Positions 34,089 to 43,825 of a DNA stretch of 64,000 nt are shown here, piece after piece. Under the pieces are notes generated by a model. It worked only from the letters and a program-made list of their open reading frames with translations. It ran no database searches and was not told where the DNA came from. The DNA is taken from the NCBI RefSeq assembly GCF_036492635.1, contig NZ_AP025305.1, positions 1,116,001-1,180,000 on the forward strand, given 5' to 3'. The stretch comes from Aureibacter tunicatorum (GTDB taxonomy: Bacteria; Bacteroidota; Bacteroidia; Cytophagales; Cyclobacteriaceae). The stretch's first letter is position 1. Every line of letters starts with the position of its first letter. A program made the translations under genes and the position numbers.

Positions 34089-34511
34089 GTGAAAATCTTG
34101 AAAAATATAATATTCGCTGTTCTGCTGGCGATAATTGCTATTGCGTGCGATAAAAAGAAAACGAATGTAGTGGTCAAGCCGAAGCCTTTATTGACAGAGC
34201 ATCAAATGGCCTTGATTCTTAGAGATATCTATGTGGCTGAAGGCAAAGTGAATTATTTGAAAATAAGCAGGGATTCCTCCAAAAAATTAATGGAGAAAGT
34301 TCAAGTTCAAATAATGGACAATTATGATATTGATACTTCCATTTACAAGCGAAATATGGAATATTATGCCAGTAACCTACGAGATTTGGAGAAAATTTAT
34401 CAAGAGGTGCTGGATAGTGTCAATGTCATGGAGACAAATGTCAAGGCTAAGAAAGGAGAGTCTGGCAAAGGGAATGACAGCGGACCTCCCAAGAACAAGA
34501 AAAAGCCATAG
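34089..34511 (+). CDS. DUF4296-type lipoprotein
   Basis: About 140 residues from a GTG start at 34089, chosen because it places a lipoprotein signal (ILKNIIFAVLLAIIAIAC) at the N-terminus. The upstream in-frame extension would bury this signal at residue 62. The mature part TEHQMALILRDIYVAEGKVNYL...YKRNMEYYASNLRDLEKIYQEVLDSV matches the pattern of the DUF4296 family of small Bacteroidota lipoproteins. The tail is rich in Lys, Gly and Pro. Function unknown. Confidence 0.7.
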   Translation: MKILKNIIFAVLLAIIAIACDKKKTNVVVKPKPLLTEHQMALILRDIYVAEGKVNYLKISRDSSKKLMEKVQVQIMDNYDIDTSIYKRNMEYYASNLRDLEKIYQEVLDSVNVMETNVKAKKGESGKGNDSGPPKNKKKP

Positions 34512-34640
34512 GCCATATTTGCAAATCGCATTGGCTCTTGCGTCATAATTGACTCATTAGGACGCGCAATTTATCGAGGATGAGGTTGGTTAAGTAAACC
34601 AGCTTTGGCTCGCTATTAATTTATTTATTTTAATTTCGAA

Positions 34641-37052
34641 ATGATATACCCTAAAAATATAGAATCAAAAATAGGTTTTGATCAAATAAGAGAGTTGCTC
34701 AAAGAGGAATGTCTGAGTAATCTTGGCGTGTCGTTTGTCGACAAGGTAAGGTTTTCTTCAGATTTTCATTTGATCGATAAACTATTAAAACAGACAGAGG
34801 AATTTAGAAGAATATTAGTGACAGGGGAAAGCTTCCCATCGACCAACTATTTGGATGTCACGGAAGCTTTGAATAAAATTAGAGTGGAAGGCTCATTCTT
34901 ATTGGAAGAAGAGTTTTTTGATTTGAAGTTGTCGCTGAAGACTATCTTGTCATGCATGAGGTTTTTCAAGGACAATGAAGAAGAGTATCCTCTGTTGTCT
35001 CAACTTAGTGGTGCCGTTGAGGTGGATTTGTCATTGTCGTCTGAGATAGATTCAAAAATCGATGATAAAGGTCAACTTAGAAATAATGCAAGTTCGGAAC
35101 TTCAAAGAATAAGGGGCTCTATAGTAAGCTTTCAACAACAGTTGAGAAAAACCATGGATAGCTTGATTCGTCAGGCTAAGAAGAATGGTTATGCCCCTGA
35201 CGATATGTCATTGACTATTAGAGATGGCCGAATGGTCATGCCTGTTTATTCGACATATAAAAGAAAAGTAAAAGGCTTTATCCATGACGAATCCGCAACG
35301 GGACAAACGGTGTATTTAGAGCCAGCTGAAGTGTTGGAGTTGAACAATGAGATCAAAGAACTTGAATATGAAGAACGTAGAGAAATAATCAGAATATTAA
35401 TGGCTTTGACGGATAGGTTGAGGCCTCATATTGAGCCATTATTGCGTTCGTTTCATTTCTTGGGAATGGTTGATTTTATTAGGGCAAAGGCAAAGTTCGC
35501 TATTAGAATTGAGGCAAGTTTGCCTACTTTGGTAAAAAGAAGACTTGTTGACTGGAGAGATACTCGTCATGCTTTGCTTTATTTGGCGCATCAGGAGCTT
35601 AATAAGCCAATTGTGCCAATGAATATGGAGCTTGATCATGAGCAGCGAATAGTCTTGATCTCTGGTCCAAACGCCGGTGGTAAATCAGTGACATTGAAAA
35701 CTGTGGCCTTGACTCAATATATGGTGCAATGCGGATTGTTGCCTTCTATGAGGGAAGATTCGGTTGTCGGCGTATTCAAAAGTGTATTCATTGATATTGG
35801 CGATGAGCAATCTATTGAAAATGACTTAAGTACATATAGTTCTCACCTGACGAATATGCACTTTTTTCTCAGGTTTGCCGATAAAGGCACATTGTTCTTG
35901 ATAGATGAGTTTGGTACAGGTACCGAGCCTCAGTTTGGAGGAGCGATAGCGGAAGCTATTTTGGAGCAGTTGCATGGGAATAAGGCTTATGGCGTTATTA
36001 ATACGCACTACAGCAATTTGAAAAAGTTCGCTGAGAAACAAAAGCATATTGTGAATGCGGCTATGCGTTTTGATTTGAATAAATTGGAGCCTACGTATCA
36101 ACTTGAGATTGGTCAGCCAGGAAGCTCTTACGCTTTTGAAATCGCAAAGAAAATAGGACTTTCCAATGCGGTAATTGATTCCGCTAAAAGCAAGATGGGT
36201 TATACTCAAGTAAGGTATGACAAGTTGCTTAGCGAGCTGGAGCATGAAAAAGCGAAAGTTCGAAAGCATAATGTTGAGATCGAACGTAAAAATAGAAGAC
36301 TGGAAAAAGCTATTCAGGACTATGAGGAGTTAAAAGATCGCGTGGATACCAAGAAGAAGGATATTCTTAATTCCGCAAGAAATGAGGCTTCTCAAATATT
36401 GAATTTGGCCAACCGTGAGGTGGAAAAGACGATCAGGACCATCAAGGAAAAGAATGCTGAGAAAGCAGCGACAAAAAAAGCCAGAGAAAACCTGGAGTCC
36501 ATAAAAGAAAAAGTGAAGCCAAAACAGCAACAACTTAAAAAATCAGCAACTGAGGAAATTGTAAAAGAAGCTGGCGAAATAGTATCAGGCGTATTGGTAA
36601 GGGTGAAAGGCCAATCCACAGTTGGAGAAGTATTGGCGATAAGGGGGAAAGATGCTGAAGTTGCTCTTGGGGGCTTGACTTCTAAGATCAAGGTTAACAG
36701 ACTGGAAAGAGTATCGCGAAAGTTGCAGAGACAGCTAGAGCATGAGAAGGAGAAGAATACAGGAGTGACTCAGAGCTTCAAGGGATTAGATATCAATAAG
36801 AAAATGGCGAATTTTACTAATAACCTTGATTTGAGAGGCAAAAGAGTGGAAGAGGCTTATACGTTGTTGGAAAGCTTTTTGGATGAAGCCAGTATGCTGG
36901 GTATTCCTGAGTTGAGAATCGTGCATGGCAAAGGCGATGGCATTCTTAAGGAGTTTGTCAGGCAGCAGTTGCGCAATTACTCCAAGCGCATCAAGTTTGC
37001 CGATGAACATGTAGAGAGAGGCGGAGCAGGAGTGACTGTGGTAACCATGTGA
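34641..37052 (+). CDS. mutS2: endonuclease MutS2
   Basis: An 803-residue MutS2. It has the helical core and clamp region, an ATPase domain with Walker A GPNAGGKSVT (342-351) and the TGTEPQFGGAIAEAILE segment, a long coiled coil (about 520-640), and a C-terminal Smr nuclease domain beginning LDLRGKRVEEAY and containing ELRIVHGKGDGILKE. It lacks the mismatch-binding domain of MutS1. MutS2 suppresses recombination and, in some bacteria, rescues collided ribosomes. It is monocistronic with a terminator behind it. Confidence 0.95.
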   Translation: MIYPKNIESKIGFDQIRELLKEECLSNLGVSFVDKVRFSSDFHLIDKLLKQTEEFRRILVTGESFPSTNYLDVTEALNKIRVEGSFLLEEEFFDLKLSLKTILSCMRFFKDNEEEYPLLSQLSGAVEVDLSLSSEIDSKIDDKGQLRNNASSELQRIRGSIVSFQQQLRKTMDSLIRQAKKNGYAPDDMSLTIRDGRMVMPVYSTYKRKVKGFIHDESATGQTVYLEPAEVLELNNEIKELEYEERREIIRILMALTDRLRPHIEPLLRSFHFLGMVDFIRAKAKFAIRIEASLPTLVKRRLVDWRDTRHALLYLAHQELNKPIVPMNMELDHEQRIVLISGPNAGGKSVTLKTVALTQYMVQCGLLPSMREDSVVGVFKSVFIDIGDEQSIENDLSTYSSHLTNMHFFLRFADKGTLFLIDEFGTGTEPQFGGAIAEAILEQLHGNKAYGVINTHYSNLKKFAEKQKHIVNAAMRFDLNKLEPTYQLEIGQPGSSYAFEIAKKIGLSNAVIDSAKSKMGYTQVRYDKLLSELEHEKAKVRKHNVEIERKNRRLEKAIQDYEELKDRVDTKKKDILNSARNEASQILNLANREVEKTIRTIKEKNAEKAATKKARENLESIKEKVKPKQQQLKKSATEEIVKEAGEIVSGVLVRVKGQSTVGEVLAIRGKDAEVALGGLTSKIKVNRLERVSRKLQRQLEHEKEKNTGVTQSFKGLDINKKMANFTNNLDLRGKRVEEAYTLLESFLDEASMLGIPELRIVHGKGDGILKEFVRQQLRNYSKRIKFADEHVERGGAGVTVVTM

Positions 37053-37079
37053 TAAATAAAAGAAAATTATTGGATGAAT

Positions 37080-37109
37080 AAGCTCGGTTCATATGAATCG
37101 GGCTTTTTA
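37080..37109 (+). terminator. intrinsic terminator after mutS2
   Basis: An 11-bp stem with two G-T wobbles (AAGCTCGGTTC, loop ATAT, GAATCGGGCTT; 37080-37105) followed by a T-run, 28 bases after the mutS2 stop. Confidence 0.8.
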
Positions 37110-37174
37110 TTTGATTTTTTCAATATAGTTTCCTGTGAGTATTGATTTCATTTTTCTATCTATTTTGGATTGAG

Positions 37175-37182
37175 TATTTTTG
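37175..37182 (+). promoter_or_regulatory. possible -7 promoter element for the SCO gene (TATTTTTG)
   Basis: TATTTTTG fits TAnnTTTG and lies about 32 bases before the SCO gene start, which would give a short leader. No -33 match is seen at normal spacing. Confidence 0.4.
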
Positions 37183-37213
37183 AATCTCAACATCAACTCT
37201 AATCATTAAGCCA

Positions 37214-37891
37214 ATGAATTTAAGAAAGCTATTTACATTGCTGGCACTTTCTTCAGGATTGGGCTTGTTTTCATGTGAAGATAAAGCCGATAAGAAACTT
37301 CCAATATTGGGAAGAAAAGAAATAGTCGACAAGGAAGTAGGGGGAGAGATAATGCAAGATACGCTTTATCATACGATTGCTCCATTCAAGTTTGTCAATC
37401 AAGACGGAACGGAAATTACAAATGATACATACAGAGGCAAGATCTATGTGTCGGACTTTTTTTTCACGACTTGTCCGACGATTTGTCCGATTATGAAGAG
37501 TCAGATGTTGAGAGTTTACGAAGCTTATCAATCAGATCCTAATGTGTTCATATTGTCTCATACGATCGATCCCGAGCATGATACTGTCGCTTTGTTGAAT
37601 GATTATGCAAAGAGATTGGGCGTTCAAGCTCCAAAATGGAACTTTGTGACTGGAGACAAAGAAAAGATTTATGAAATAGGCCAGCAGAGCTATATGGTAA
37701 CAGCATATGAAGATGAGCAAGCTGACGGAGGCTATATACATAGTGGAGCTTTCTTGTTGATAGATCCGGAGGGAAGAGTCAGAGGGAAATATGATGGAAC
37801 CAAACCAGAGGAAGTTGAAGCTTTGATTAAAGATATCCCTTCCTTGAAAAAAGAATATGGAATGACTTCAGATGATAAGAGCTCCCTTTAA
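37214..37891 (+). CDS. SCO1/SenC-family copper-binding lipoprotein
   Basis: A 225-residue lipoprotein (LGLFSC, Cys21) with a thioredoxin-like SCO domain. The copper ligands are visible: Cys87 and Cys91 in TTCPTICPIMK and His176 in YIHSGAFLLID. SCO proteins deliver copper to, or reduce, the CuA site of cytochrome c oxidase in the periplasm. Monocistronic: a hairpin with an AAGAGCT/AGCTCTT stem (37877-37901) and a T-run overlaps the stop codon. Confidence 0.92.
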   Translation: MNLRKLFTLLALSSGLGLFSCEDKADKKLPILGRKEIVDKEVGGEIMQDTLYHTIAPFKFVNQDGTEITNDTYRGKIYVSDFFFTTCPTICPIMKSQMLRVYEAYQSDPNVFILSHTIDPEHDTVALLNDYAKRLGVQAPKWNFVTGDKEKIYEIGQQSYMVTAYEDEQADGGYIHSGAFLLIDPEGRVRGKYDGTKPEEVEALIKDIPSLKKEYGMTSDDKSSL

Positions 37892-37907
37892 GGCAGCTCT
37901 TTTTTAT
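37877..37907 (+). terminator. intrinsic terminator overlapping the SCO stop codon
   Basis: AAGAGCT (37877-37883) pairs with AGCTCTT (37895-37901), 11-base loop containing the stop codon TAA, then six T. Because the stem starts inside the coding region the gene and its terminator are compact. Confidence 0.65.
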
Positions 37908-37909
37908 TG

Positions 37910-38146
37910 TTATTCGTCGACTTCGCCACGATGAGGTCTTAATGCATCTCTTACAATTGGCATTTGATCTTCTTCCACGCATATATAAGCTATGCTGTAC
38001 ATATCATTGATGTTTTCAACGCCTGTTTTGTGATTTCTTATTCCTTCTTTAATAGCAAACTCTTCCAAGTGGATTCTATGATGCAAAGCTGTTCCTTTTG
38101 CTGCCATGCCTCTAAAATCCCATATTAACTTTATTCTATCGCTCAT
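37910..38146 (-). CDS. conserved small protein, unknown function
   Basis: A 78-residue soluble protein (MSDRIKLIWDFRGMAAKGTA then LHHRIHLEEFAIKE) with no signal peptide or transmembrane segment. It has several His and acidic residues. Its composition is that of a real small protein, it occupies otherwise empty space, and I recall proteins of this type in related Bacteroidota without a known role. It converges on the SCO gene terminator. Confidence 0.65.
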   Translation of the reverse strand: MSDRIKLIWDFRGMAAKGTALHHRIHLEEFAIKEGIRNHKTGVENINDMYSIAYICVEEDQMPIVRDALRPHRGEVDE

Positions 38147-38220
38147 GATTTAGCTATTGTTTATAGTTCAATGATTATTATGAATTACAGTGCGCAAGAT
38201 ATTAAAGAATGAACTTGACT

Positions 38221-38658
38221 TTACTTTTTTGCCATGAAAAATAAGAAAATCGAACCAATAGCGCATATAGAGGATAGCAGGTAATAGATGTTGAATTCCT
38301 CTTTAAAGTAAATAATACCAAGCAGAATGGATGTGGTAAGAATGGAAAGCACAGCATAGAGTGTGTAATATGAAGTGCCGTAGCTTTTATATAAAAACAA
38401 AAACCCTGAAAAAGTCGCGCAATAGCCAATAGCGCTAGCCAAGATCCATTTATAGTTGATTTTAGCATAATTGACGACATCTGTCTTAGGAAAGAACTGC
38501 AATAGCACAAAGAATATCATGCAACATGTCAGCAATGTGTAAAAAGCGAAAAGAAAAGGGTTTTCATGCGTGTTAGCTTTTTTTTGTCCGAATGCGAACA
38601 AGGCATTGGCGAATGCTGTGAAAAGGGCTATTCCAAAGGCTCCTAGAAATTGCTTCAT
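38221..38658 (-). CDS. small multispan membrane protein, EamA/DMT type
   Basis: About 145 residues with five hydrophobic segments: FLGAFGIALFTAFANALFAFG, the FAFYTLLTCCMIFFVLLQFF helix, ILASAIGYCATFSGFLFLYK, a YTLYAVLSILTTSILLGIIYF helix and YLLSSICAIGSIFLFFMA. The arrangement, with SYGTSYYTLYAVLSILTTSILL before LGIIYFKEEF, matches a single half of a drug/metabolite transporter (EamA) fold, so it probably acts as a dimer. I start at ATG 38658; an ATG at 38715 would add 19 polar residues. Substrate unknown. Confidence 0.75.
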   Translation of the reverse strand: MKQFLGAFGIALFTAFANALFAFGQKKANTHENPFLFAFYTLLTCCMIFFVLLQFFPKTDVVNYAKINYKWILASAIGYCATFSGFLFLYKSYGTSYYTLYAVLSILTTSILLGIIYFKEEFNIYYLLSSICAIGSIFLFFMAKK

Positions 38659-38924
38659 GTCTTTTTTAGATTGATGTTGATGATTAATGTCAGTTGTTCG
38701 CGCTATTTTACTCATTTAATTGGTCTCGGCCAAAGAGTTTAGTTCAAGCAGGTTGATTTTTAAGATTTTTTAGCAGTGCGTTTTCGAGCACAACTGTTCG
38801 ATAATGAAACAACTTCAATGAATTTTATTTTTTAATATTTCTTGTAATTAGCTGGTAGTTAGTTAGTTGTGTTTTTTGGCATTCTCTGTGAATTTTCAAA
38901 GTTAAACTATTAAACTTTATACTT

Positions 38925-41357
38925 ATGAGAATTCAATTACTTGGGAAATTTTTAGCGCTTTCAATAATACTTTTTTTGGTTGTCAGTTTTAGAGCATCAG
39001 CTCAGAAGTTAGGAACAGTATCAGGGAATTTAGTGGATGAAGTTGGTACGCCAGTGAGTTTCGCTAATGTGTCAATGCTTGCGGAAGCGGATTCGACACT
39101 GATCAATGGGGCGGTAGCTGATTTTGACGGAAATTTTGTTTTTGAAGGAGTGGATTTAGCAAACTATATTTTAAGAATCACAGCAGTTGGATATAATCAG
39201 ACATTTAAGAATATAAGCTTGAATGCTCAACAGAATAAATTGTCTTTAGGAAAAATTATCGTAGCTCAAAGTGTGGAGCAACTTGAGGCTGTGGAAGTAA
39301 AAGGACAAAGACAAGCTGTGGAGCGAAAAATTGATAGATTAGTATTCAATGTTGAGAGTGCTGTTCTGACTAGCGGTACAGATGGCCTTGAGGTTCTTTC
39401 CAAGACACCGGGGGTGGTTGTGGATCATGAAGGAAATATCAAGATCAATGGAAAAGATGGAGTCATCGTCATGATCAATGACAAAAGAAGTTATCTGACA
39501 GGAAAAGAGCTTTCAGATATGTTAAAGTCAATGAATGCAGACAATATTTCAAATATTGAAGTGATTACGAATCCATCGGCGAAGTTTGATGCTGAAGGCA
39601 ATGCTGGAGTATTGAATATCAAGATGAAAGAATCTAAAGAAAAAGGGTATCACGGAAGCGTGTATGCGGGAATGAGTCAAGGTAGGTATCCGGCGGCAAA
39701 TGGCGGAGGTAACGTTTATTTTAGATCAGGGAGTTTCAGCGGTTATGCGCAGGCTGATTACAGATATAATGAGAGGTTTAATTCTTTGAATTTGAATAGA
39801 GAGTTTGGCTCAGGTGTGGATACAGAACTTTTTGAGCAGCATTCTTATATTTCATCAAGAAGCAGTTCTCCTTCTCTAAGGCTTGGGTTGGATTATTCAA
39901 TAGATGAAAATAATGTGATAGGATTCATGTTCAATGGATTTACAAAATCGGGTAGTGAAACAATCAAAAATAATACACAGGTAAAAGATCATTCAGGAAG
40001 TTTGATTTCGGGAACTTATTCGGATTCGCATAATGACGAGTCATTTAAAAAGGGTTCCATAAATGTGAATTATTTGCATCGATTTGATACTTTGGGTCAG
40101 AAAATGACTATGGATTTCGACTTCAGTACATTTGAAAATCTTGACGAGGTGTTGTATAGAAGTCAACTGTTGACAAAGGAATCAGATGATGAGTGGCAGT
40201 TGGCTAGAAGCTATCAGCCGTATGGAGTGAGTATTGTCTCTGGTAAAGTGGATTATGAAAAGCCTTTGGGTGATTATAAACTGGAGCTAGGAGCTAAGTA
40301 TAGCCATTCATTGGTTGATAATGAAGCTAAGTTTGATTCTTTGAAACAAGGTTCATGGGAGAAAGACATATATAGAACCAATGACTTTATATATGAAGAA
40401 GGAGTTGCCGCAGGATATGCGAACTTTTCAGGTCAGATGGGCAAGTTGGCATTTCAGCTAGGCTTAAGATCTGAATATACATTGACTAATGGTAGATCAA
40501 GTGAAGAAAATGACCTAGTGGATAGAAAGTACATTGAATTTTTCCCTAGTGTATTTTTGAGACATAGCTTGAATAAGAATCATGTATTGAGTTATTCATA
40601 TAGCCGAAGAATAAACAGGCCTACATTTAGACAATTGAATCCTTTTATCTTCTATCTTGACCCATTTACAGCTTCTCAAGGAAATCCTTATTTGACGCCT
40701 CAGTTTACGAATAGCTTTCAAGTGGAATACTTGATGTTTCAGCGATATTCAATTTCATTGTCCTATATGCATGCTTATGATGTGTTGAATCAGTTGTTGT
40801 TGCAAGACGAAGAGAATAGGGTTACGATTCAGACATTTAAAAATTTGGATTTGATGCAAGACCTGACCTTGAGCTTGAACTTTCCAATCACAATAGCAAA
40901 ATGGTGGGAGATGAATAATAATGTGGTTGTCTATGGAAATAGGTTTCAAACGAATGATGAAGACGCTACAATGGATGATCAGCAAATAACTCTTTACGCT
41001 CAGACGAACAGTACTTTTATTTTAGGCAAAGGGTTTAGAGGAGAGTTTTCAGGAATGTATACGAGCCCATTTTTGGATGGCGGATTGAAAATTGGAGAAT
41101 TTTGTGAATTTGGCGCAGGTATCGAAAAGTCTTTTTTCAATGATCAAATGAGCTTGAATTTTAAAGTAAAGGATATTTTCAGAACAAGAGATATCTCATT
41201 TGAATCTAGTCAAGACGGGGTTGTTACTTATGGAAATCAACGATTTGACTCCAACAGATATAATATTACTCTTAGATATAAATTCAAAAAGGGAAGCAAA
41301 GTGAACATGAGAAGAAGAAGTCAGGGGAATAAAGAAGAAGAGCGCAGAGTGAATTGA
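38925..41357 (+). CDS. TonB-dependent receptor with carboxypeptidase-like regulatory domain (OMP_b-brl_3 type)
   Basis: An 810-residue outer-membrane protein. After the signal peptide (to about 27), residues 33-110 form a CarboxypepD_reg-like domain (GTVSGNLVDEVGTPVSFANVSM). A plug follows (about 125-230, TPGVVVDHEGNIKINGKDGV...NAGVLNIKMKE), then a long C-terminal barrel of the outer-membrane 'beta-barrel family' type seen in Bacteroidota. Ligand unknown; there is no partner SusD gene beside it. Monocistronic, ending in a strong terminator at 41391. Confidence 0.88.
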   Translation: MRIQLLGKFLALSIILFLVVSFRASAQKLGTVSGNLVDEVGTPVSFANVSMLAEADSTLINGAVADFDGNFVFEGVDLANYILRITAVGYNQTFKNISLNAQQNKLSLGKIIVAQSVEQLEAVEVKGQRQAVERKIDRLVFNVESAVLTSGTDGLEVLSKTPGVVVDHEGNIKINGKDGVIVMINDKRSYLTGKELSDMLKSMNADNISNIEVITNPSAKFDAEGNAGVLNIKMKESKEKGYHGSVYAGMSQGRYPAANGGGNVYFRSGSFSGYAQADYRYNERFNSLNLNREFGSGVDTELFEQHSYISSRSSSPSLRLGLDYSIDENNVIGFMFNGFTKSGSETIKNNTQVKDHSGSLISGTYSDSHNDESFKKGSINVNYLHRFDTLGQKMTMDFDFSTFENLDEVLYRSQLLTKESDDEWQLARSYQPYGVSIVSGKVDYEKPLGDYKLELGAKYSHSLVDNEAKFDSLKQGSWEKDIYRTNDFIYEEGVAAGYANFSGQMGKLAFQLGLRSEYTLTNGRSSEENDLVDRKYIEFFPSVFLRHSLNKNHVLSYSYSRRINRPTFRQLNPFIFYLDPFTASQGNPYLTPQFTNSFQVEYLMFQRYSISLSYMHAYDVLNQLLLQDEENRVTIQTFKNLDLMQDLTLSLNFPITIAKWWEMNNNVVVYGNRFQTNDEDATMDDQQITLYAQTNSTFILGKGFRGEFSGMYTSPFLDGGLKIGEFCEFGAGIEKSFFNDQMSLNFKVKDIFRTRDISFESSQDGVVTYGNQRFDSNRYNITLRYKFKKGSKVNMRRRSQGNKEEERRVN

Positions 41358-41390
41358 TTTTAGGAGTATTTAGTTTATTATTTTGAAAGA

Positions 41391-41420
41391 AAGAGGTTTG
41401 TTTAAGCCTCTTTTTTTTTT
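41391..41420 (+). terminator. intrinsic terminator after the TonB-dependent receptor
   Basis: Stem AAGAGGTTT (41391-41399) and AAGCCTCTT (41404-41412) with a GTTT loop and a run of T. It ends 25 bases before the cobalamin riboswitch and so isolates that regulated unit. Confidence 0.85.
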
Positions 41421-41446
41421 CCTGTAAATGTCTTGTGAATAATGGT

Positions 41447-41645
41447 AGCAAGGTAGTACTTTTGCATCGCTTTGATCAAGAAGTCATGCATGGCTTCGAG
41501 GGAATCCGGTGAGAGTCCGGAACAGTCCCCACTGCTGTAATCCTTTGGGTTGCGATGTCGCAATCGATCGTTTGTTAATGCCACTGTGTTTTGCGGGAAG
41601 GCTAGCGAGTCAGGAAAGTCAGAATACCTGTCAAAGTTGAACTTT
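41447..41645 (+). ncRNA. cobalamin (B12) riboswitch
   Basis: The leader of btuB carries the conserved cobalamin aptamer: GGGAATCCGGTGAGAGTCC, then CAGTCCCCACTGCTGTAA, then GCCACTGTG, then GGGAAGGC and finally GTCAGAATACCTG (41628-41640). The closing stem can be traced as AGGTA (41451-41455) with TACCT (41635-41639). Vitamin B12 binding should reduce expression of the downstream transport genes. A 225-base expression platform separates it from btuB. Confidence 0.93.
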
Positions 41646-41701
41646 AAGTATAAGAATTTTGGGTGAAAAGATCTTGGCTATGATGACAACTCTACTATTT
41701 A

Positions 41702-41747
41702 GCAAGCATATGCTTGCCTGCAGTGCATTAAAGGAATCAAATGCACT
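41702..41747 (+). other. two hairpins in the btuB leader (riboswitch expression platform)
   Basis: GCAAGCATATGCTTGC at 41702-41717 is a perfect 16-base palindrome. It is followed by AGTGCATT (41722-41729) pairing with AATGCACT (41740-41747) across a 10-base loop. They lie between the aptamer and btuB, and are the most likely switching or termination structures, although no clean T-run follows. Confidence 0.5.
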
Positions 41748-41869
41748 TTCTTCAAATCGTCAATTTTTCTTGGTAAGGAACGGAATTGTCGCTGGGCTGG
41801 TGTTCGGGAGGCAATAAGTGATGTTGGTTTAATTTTTTACAGCGTTTTTCAGAACGCGAGAATCTATAT

Positions 41870-43825
41870 TTGATGAAATTATATTTCTTGACAATCTTAG
41901 CCTGTGTTGTAAGCTGGAGTGCTTATGCGCAAGACGCTGATGATGAATATAAAACGTACAATCTGGAAGAGGTGGTTCTGGAAAGGCGTTTTGTGGATAG
42001 TTTTACTACAAATTACAATAAGCATAAAGTTGATTCTGTTAGAAAGTCGGCAAATGCTTTTGAGCCTTTAGGGCGATTTCTGCAGAAGAATACTCCTGTT
42101 TATATTAAAGAAAGTGGTTATGGTCAACTAGCTACTATATCAGTGAGAGGTACTAAGCCTGAGCATGTTGCAATCACTTGGGAAGGTATTAACCTGAACT
42201 CTTTGACATTAGGTCATGCTAACGCTAATAATATACCATTTTACCTTTTTGAGGATGCTGAAGTGACTTTGGGCGCTATGAGCTCTGTAGCTGGAAGTGA
42301 TGCGATTAGTGGCGTGATTTCGCTAAGCTCGGATGTTGATAAGCCTTGGCAGTCATATACTACTGGTGATGTTACTCAGACTTTAGGGTTTTACGAAGGG
42401 CAAGGGAAACTTGATCATTCTTTCACAGGCTTCAAGCTTAAAAAAGGAGGTAAAAGGATTAAGAGTTATACAGCTATGTATTTCAATGATATCAAAAATG
42501 AGTATGAGTTTGAAAATATAGCAAAATATGAAGCGCCTTCGGAGGTTTTGGAAAATGCTCAGGTAAGAAATTTTGGCTTGCTGCAAAGCTTTGATTATAA
42601 GCTAAGCGATAAAACTATGCTTGGGCTTAAAGGCCTTTGGAATCATGCTTGGCATGAAATTCAGCCTGTAATGGGGAATAATGGCAATGCTGATACTTAT
42701 GAGCAGATGCTTAATGAGTATAAAGTGCTATTGTTGAGGGGGAAGCATAAAAGTGAATGGGGAAGTGTAAACGCTTCAATTGCTTATATTGATGATTTTC
42801 AGGATTATAATAAAGGCAGTATAATCAGGACGAAACGATTTCAGTCAGATTTAGAGTATTTTCATTCACTGACGGAAAAGCTGGATGTTAGGTTCGGAGG
42901 AAATTTCGCTCATATCAAACCGGAAGTTCATGCGTATGAGGATGGTTTGAATGAAAATAGAGGTAATGTTTTCGCTTCATTGAAATACTTGCCAGTGCGT
43001 AGGCTGGACCTTACGTTCAATGCGAGGCAGAATTTTACAACGGGAGTTAACGCGCCTTTTACGCCTTCTCTAAGTGTTTCCTATGATGTTTTTCTTAGAG
43101 AGTTTCATAAAGTTAGGCTGACTTCTTCAGTATCGAAAGGCTATAGGGTGCCTACCTTCAATGATAGATATTGGGGGACGCAAGGAAATCCTAATTTATT
43201 GCCAGAGGAGTCTGTGAACTTTGAAGCTGGAATCGCTTACAACCATAAAGTTGAAGATCGTTCTTTTGATTTTTCCACTAATTTTTTTCAAAGCTCTATC
43301 ACCAATATGATAGCTTGGATGGAAAGCCAAAATGAAAATGGGAATATTGATTGGTATCCTGAAAATATAGGTGAAGTGTCTAATGTAGGTGTTGAGATTA
43401 TGGCTAAATTTTCGAAAAGCTTAGGTTTGTTGAAAGTTGAAGCAACCGCTGCATATACATTTAATGAAACATTGGATATGCAACAATTTGGTAATGGAGG
43501 AAGTGATAATCCCAATTACAAGAAGCAATTGCCATATACCCCGCAACATAAGCAAAATGCTTTTTTGCAACTGTACTGGGGTGAAAAAATATCATTTGGA
43601 TTAGAGCAGGTCTATGTTGGAGAAAGGTCGGAACGAGATGCTGATAGAATGTTGGAAAGCTACAACCTTGTGAATGCAAGCTTTTCTTACACTTTTAACT
43701 TAGGTGCGAATTTTTTAATCGCTCAAATGCGCGTGGATAATCTTACTGATAAGTTCTATCAGGATCAAAAGTACTACGCTATGCCCGGAAGGAAATTACT
43801 TTTAAATATTATTTATAAATATTAA
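41870..43825 (+). CDS. btuB: BtuB-type TonB-dependent cobalamin receptor
   Basis: A 651-residue outer-membrane receptor. Signal peptide to about residue 20; plug at about 25-155 (EEVVLERRFVDSF, then GQLATISVRGTKPEHVAITW, GINLNSLTLGHANANNIP, then SVAGSDAISGVI); the barrel ends YAMPGRKLLLNIIYKY. The upstream B12 riboswitch identifies its ligand class as cobalamin or a related corrinoid. The next gene overlaps by one base (TAATG), so receptor and surface lipoprotein are translated together. Length is normal for BtuB. Confidence 0.9.
   Translation: MMKLYFLTILACVVSWSAYAQDADDEYKTYNLEEVVLERRFVDSFTTNYNKHKVDSVRKSANAFEPLGRFLQKNTPVYIKESGYGQLATISVRGTKPEHVAITWEGINLNSLTLGHANANNIPFYLFEDAEVTLGAMSSVAGSDAISGVISLSSDVDKPWQSYTTGDVTQTLGFYEGQGKLDHSFTGFKLKKGGKRIKSYTAMYFNDIKNEYEFENIAKYEAPSEVLENAQVRNFGLLQSFDYKLSDKTMLGLKGLWNHAWHEIQPVMGNNGNADTYEQMLNEYKVLLLRGKHKSEWGSVNASIAYIDDFQDYNKGSIIRTKRFQSDLEYFHSLTEKLDVRFGGNFAHIKPEVHAYEDGLNENRGNVFASLKYLPVRRLDLTFNARQNFTTGVNAPFTPSLSVSYDVFLREFHKVRLTSSVSKGYRVPTFNDRYWGTQGNPNLLPEESVNFEAGIAYNHKVEDRSFDFSTNFFQSSITNMIAWMESQNENGNIDWYPENIGEVSNVGVEIMAKFSKSLGLLKVEATAAYTFNETLDMQQFGNGGSDNPNYKKQLPYTPQHKQNAFLQLYWGEKISFGLEQVYVGERSERDADRMLESYNLVNASFSYTFNLGANFLIAQMRVDNLTDKFYQDQKYYAMPGRKLLLNIIYKY

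Noticed and set aside
41402-41584. 60-residue open frame on the minus strand over the btuB leader
   Set aside because: It lies on the conserved cobalamin aptamer; the strong RNA signature on the other strand explains the sequence.
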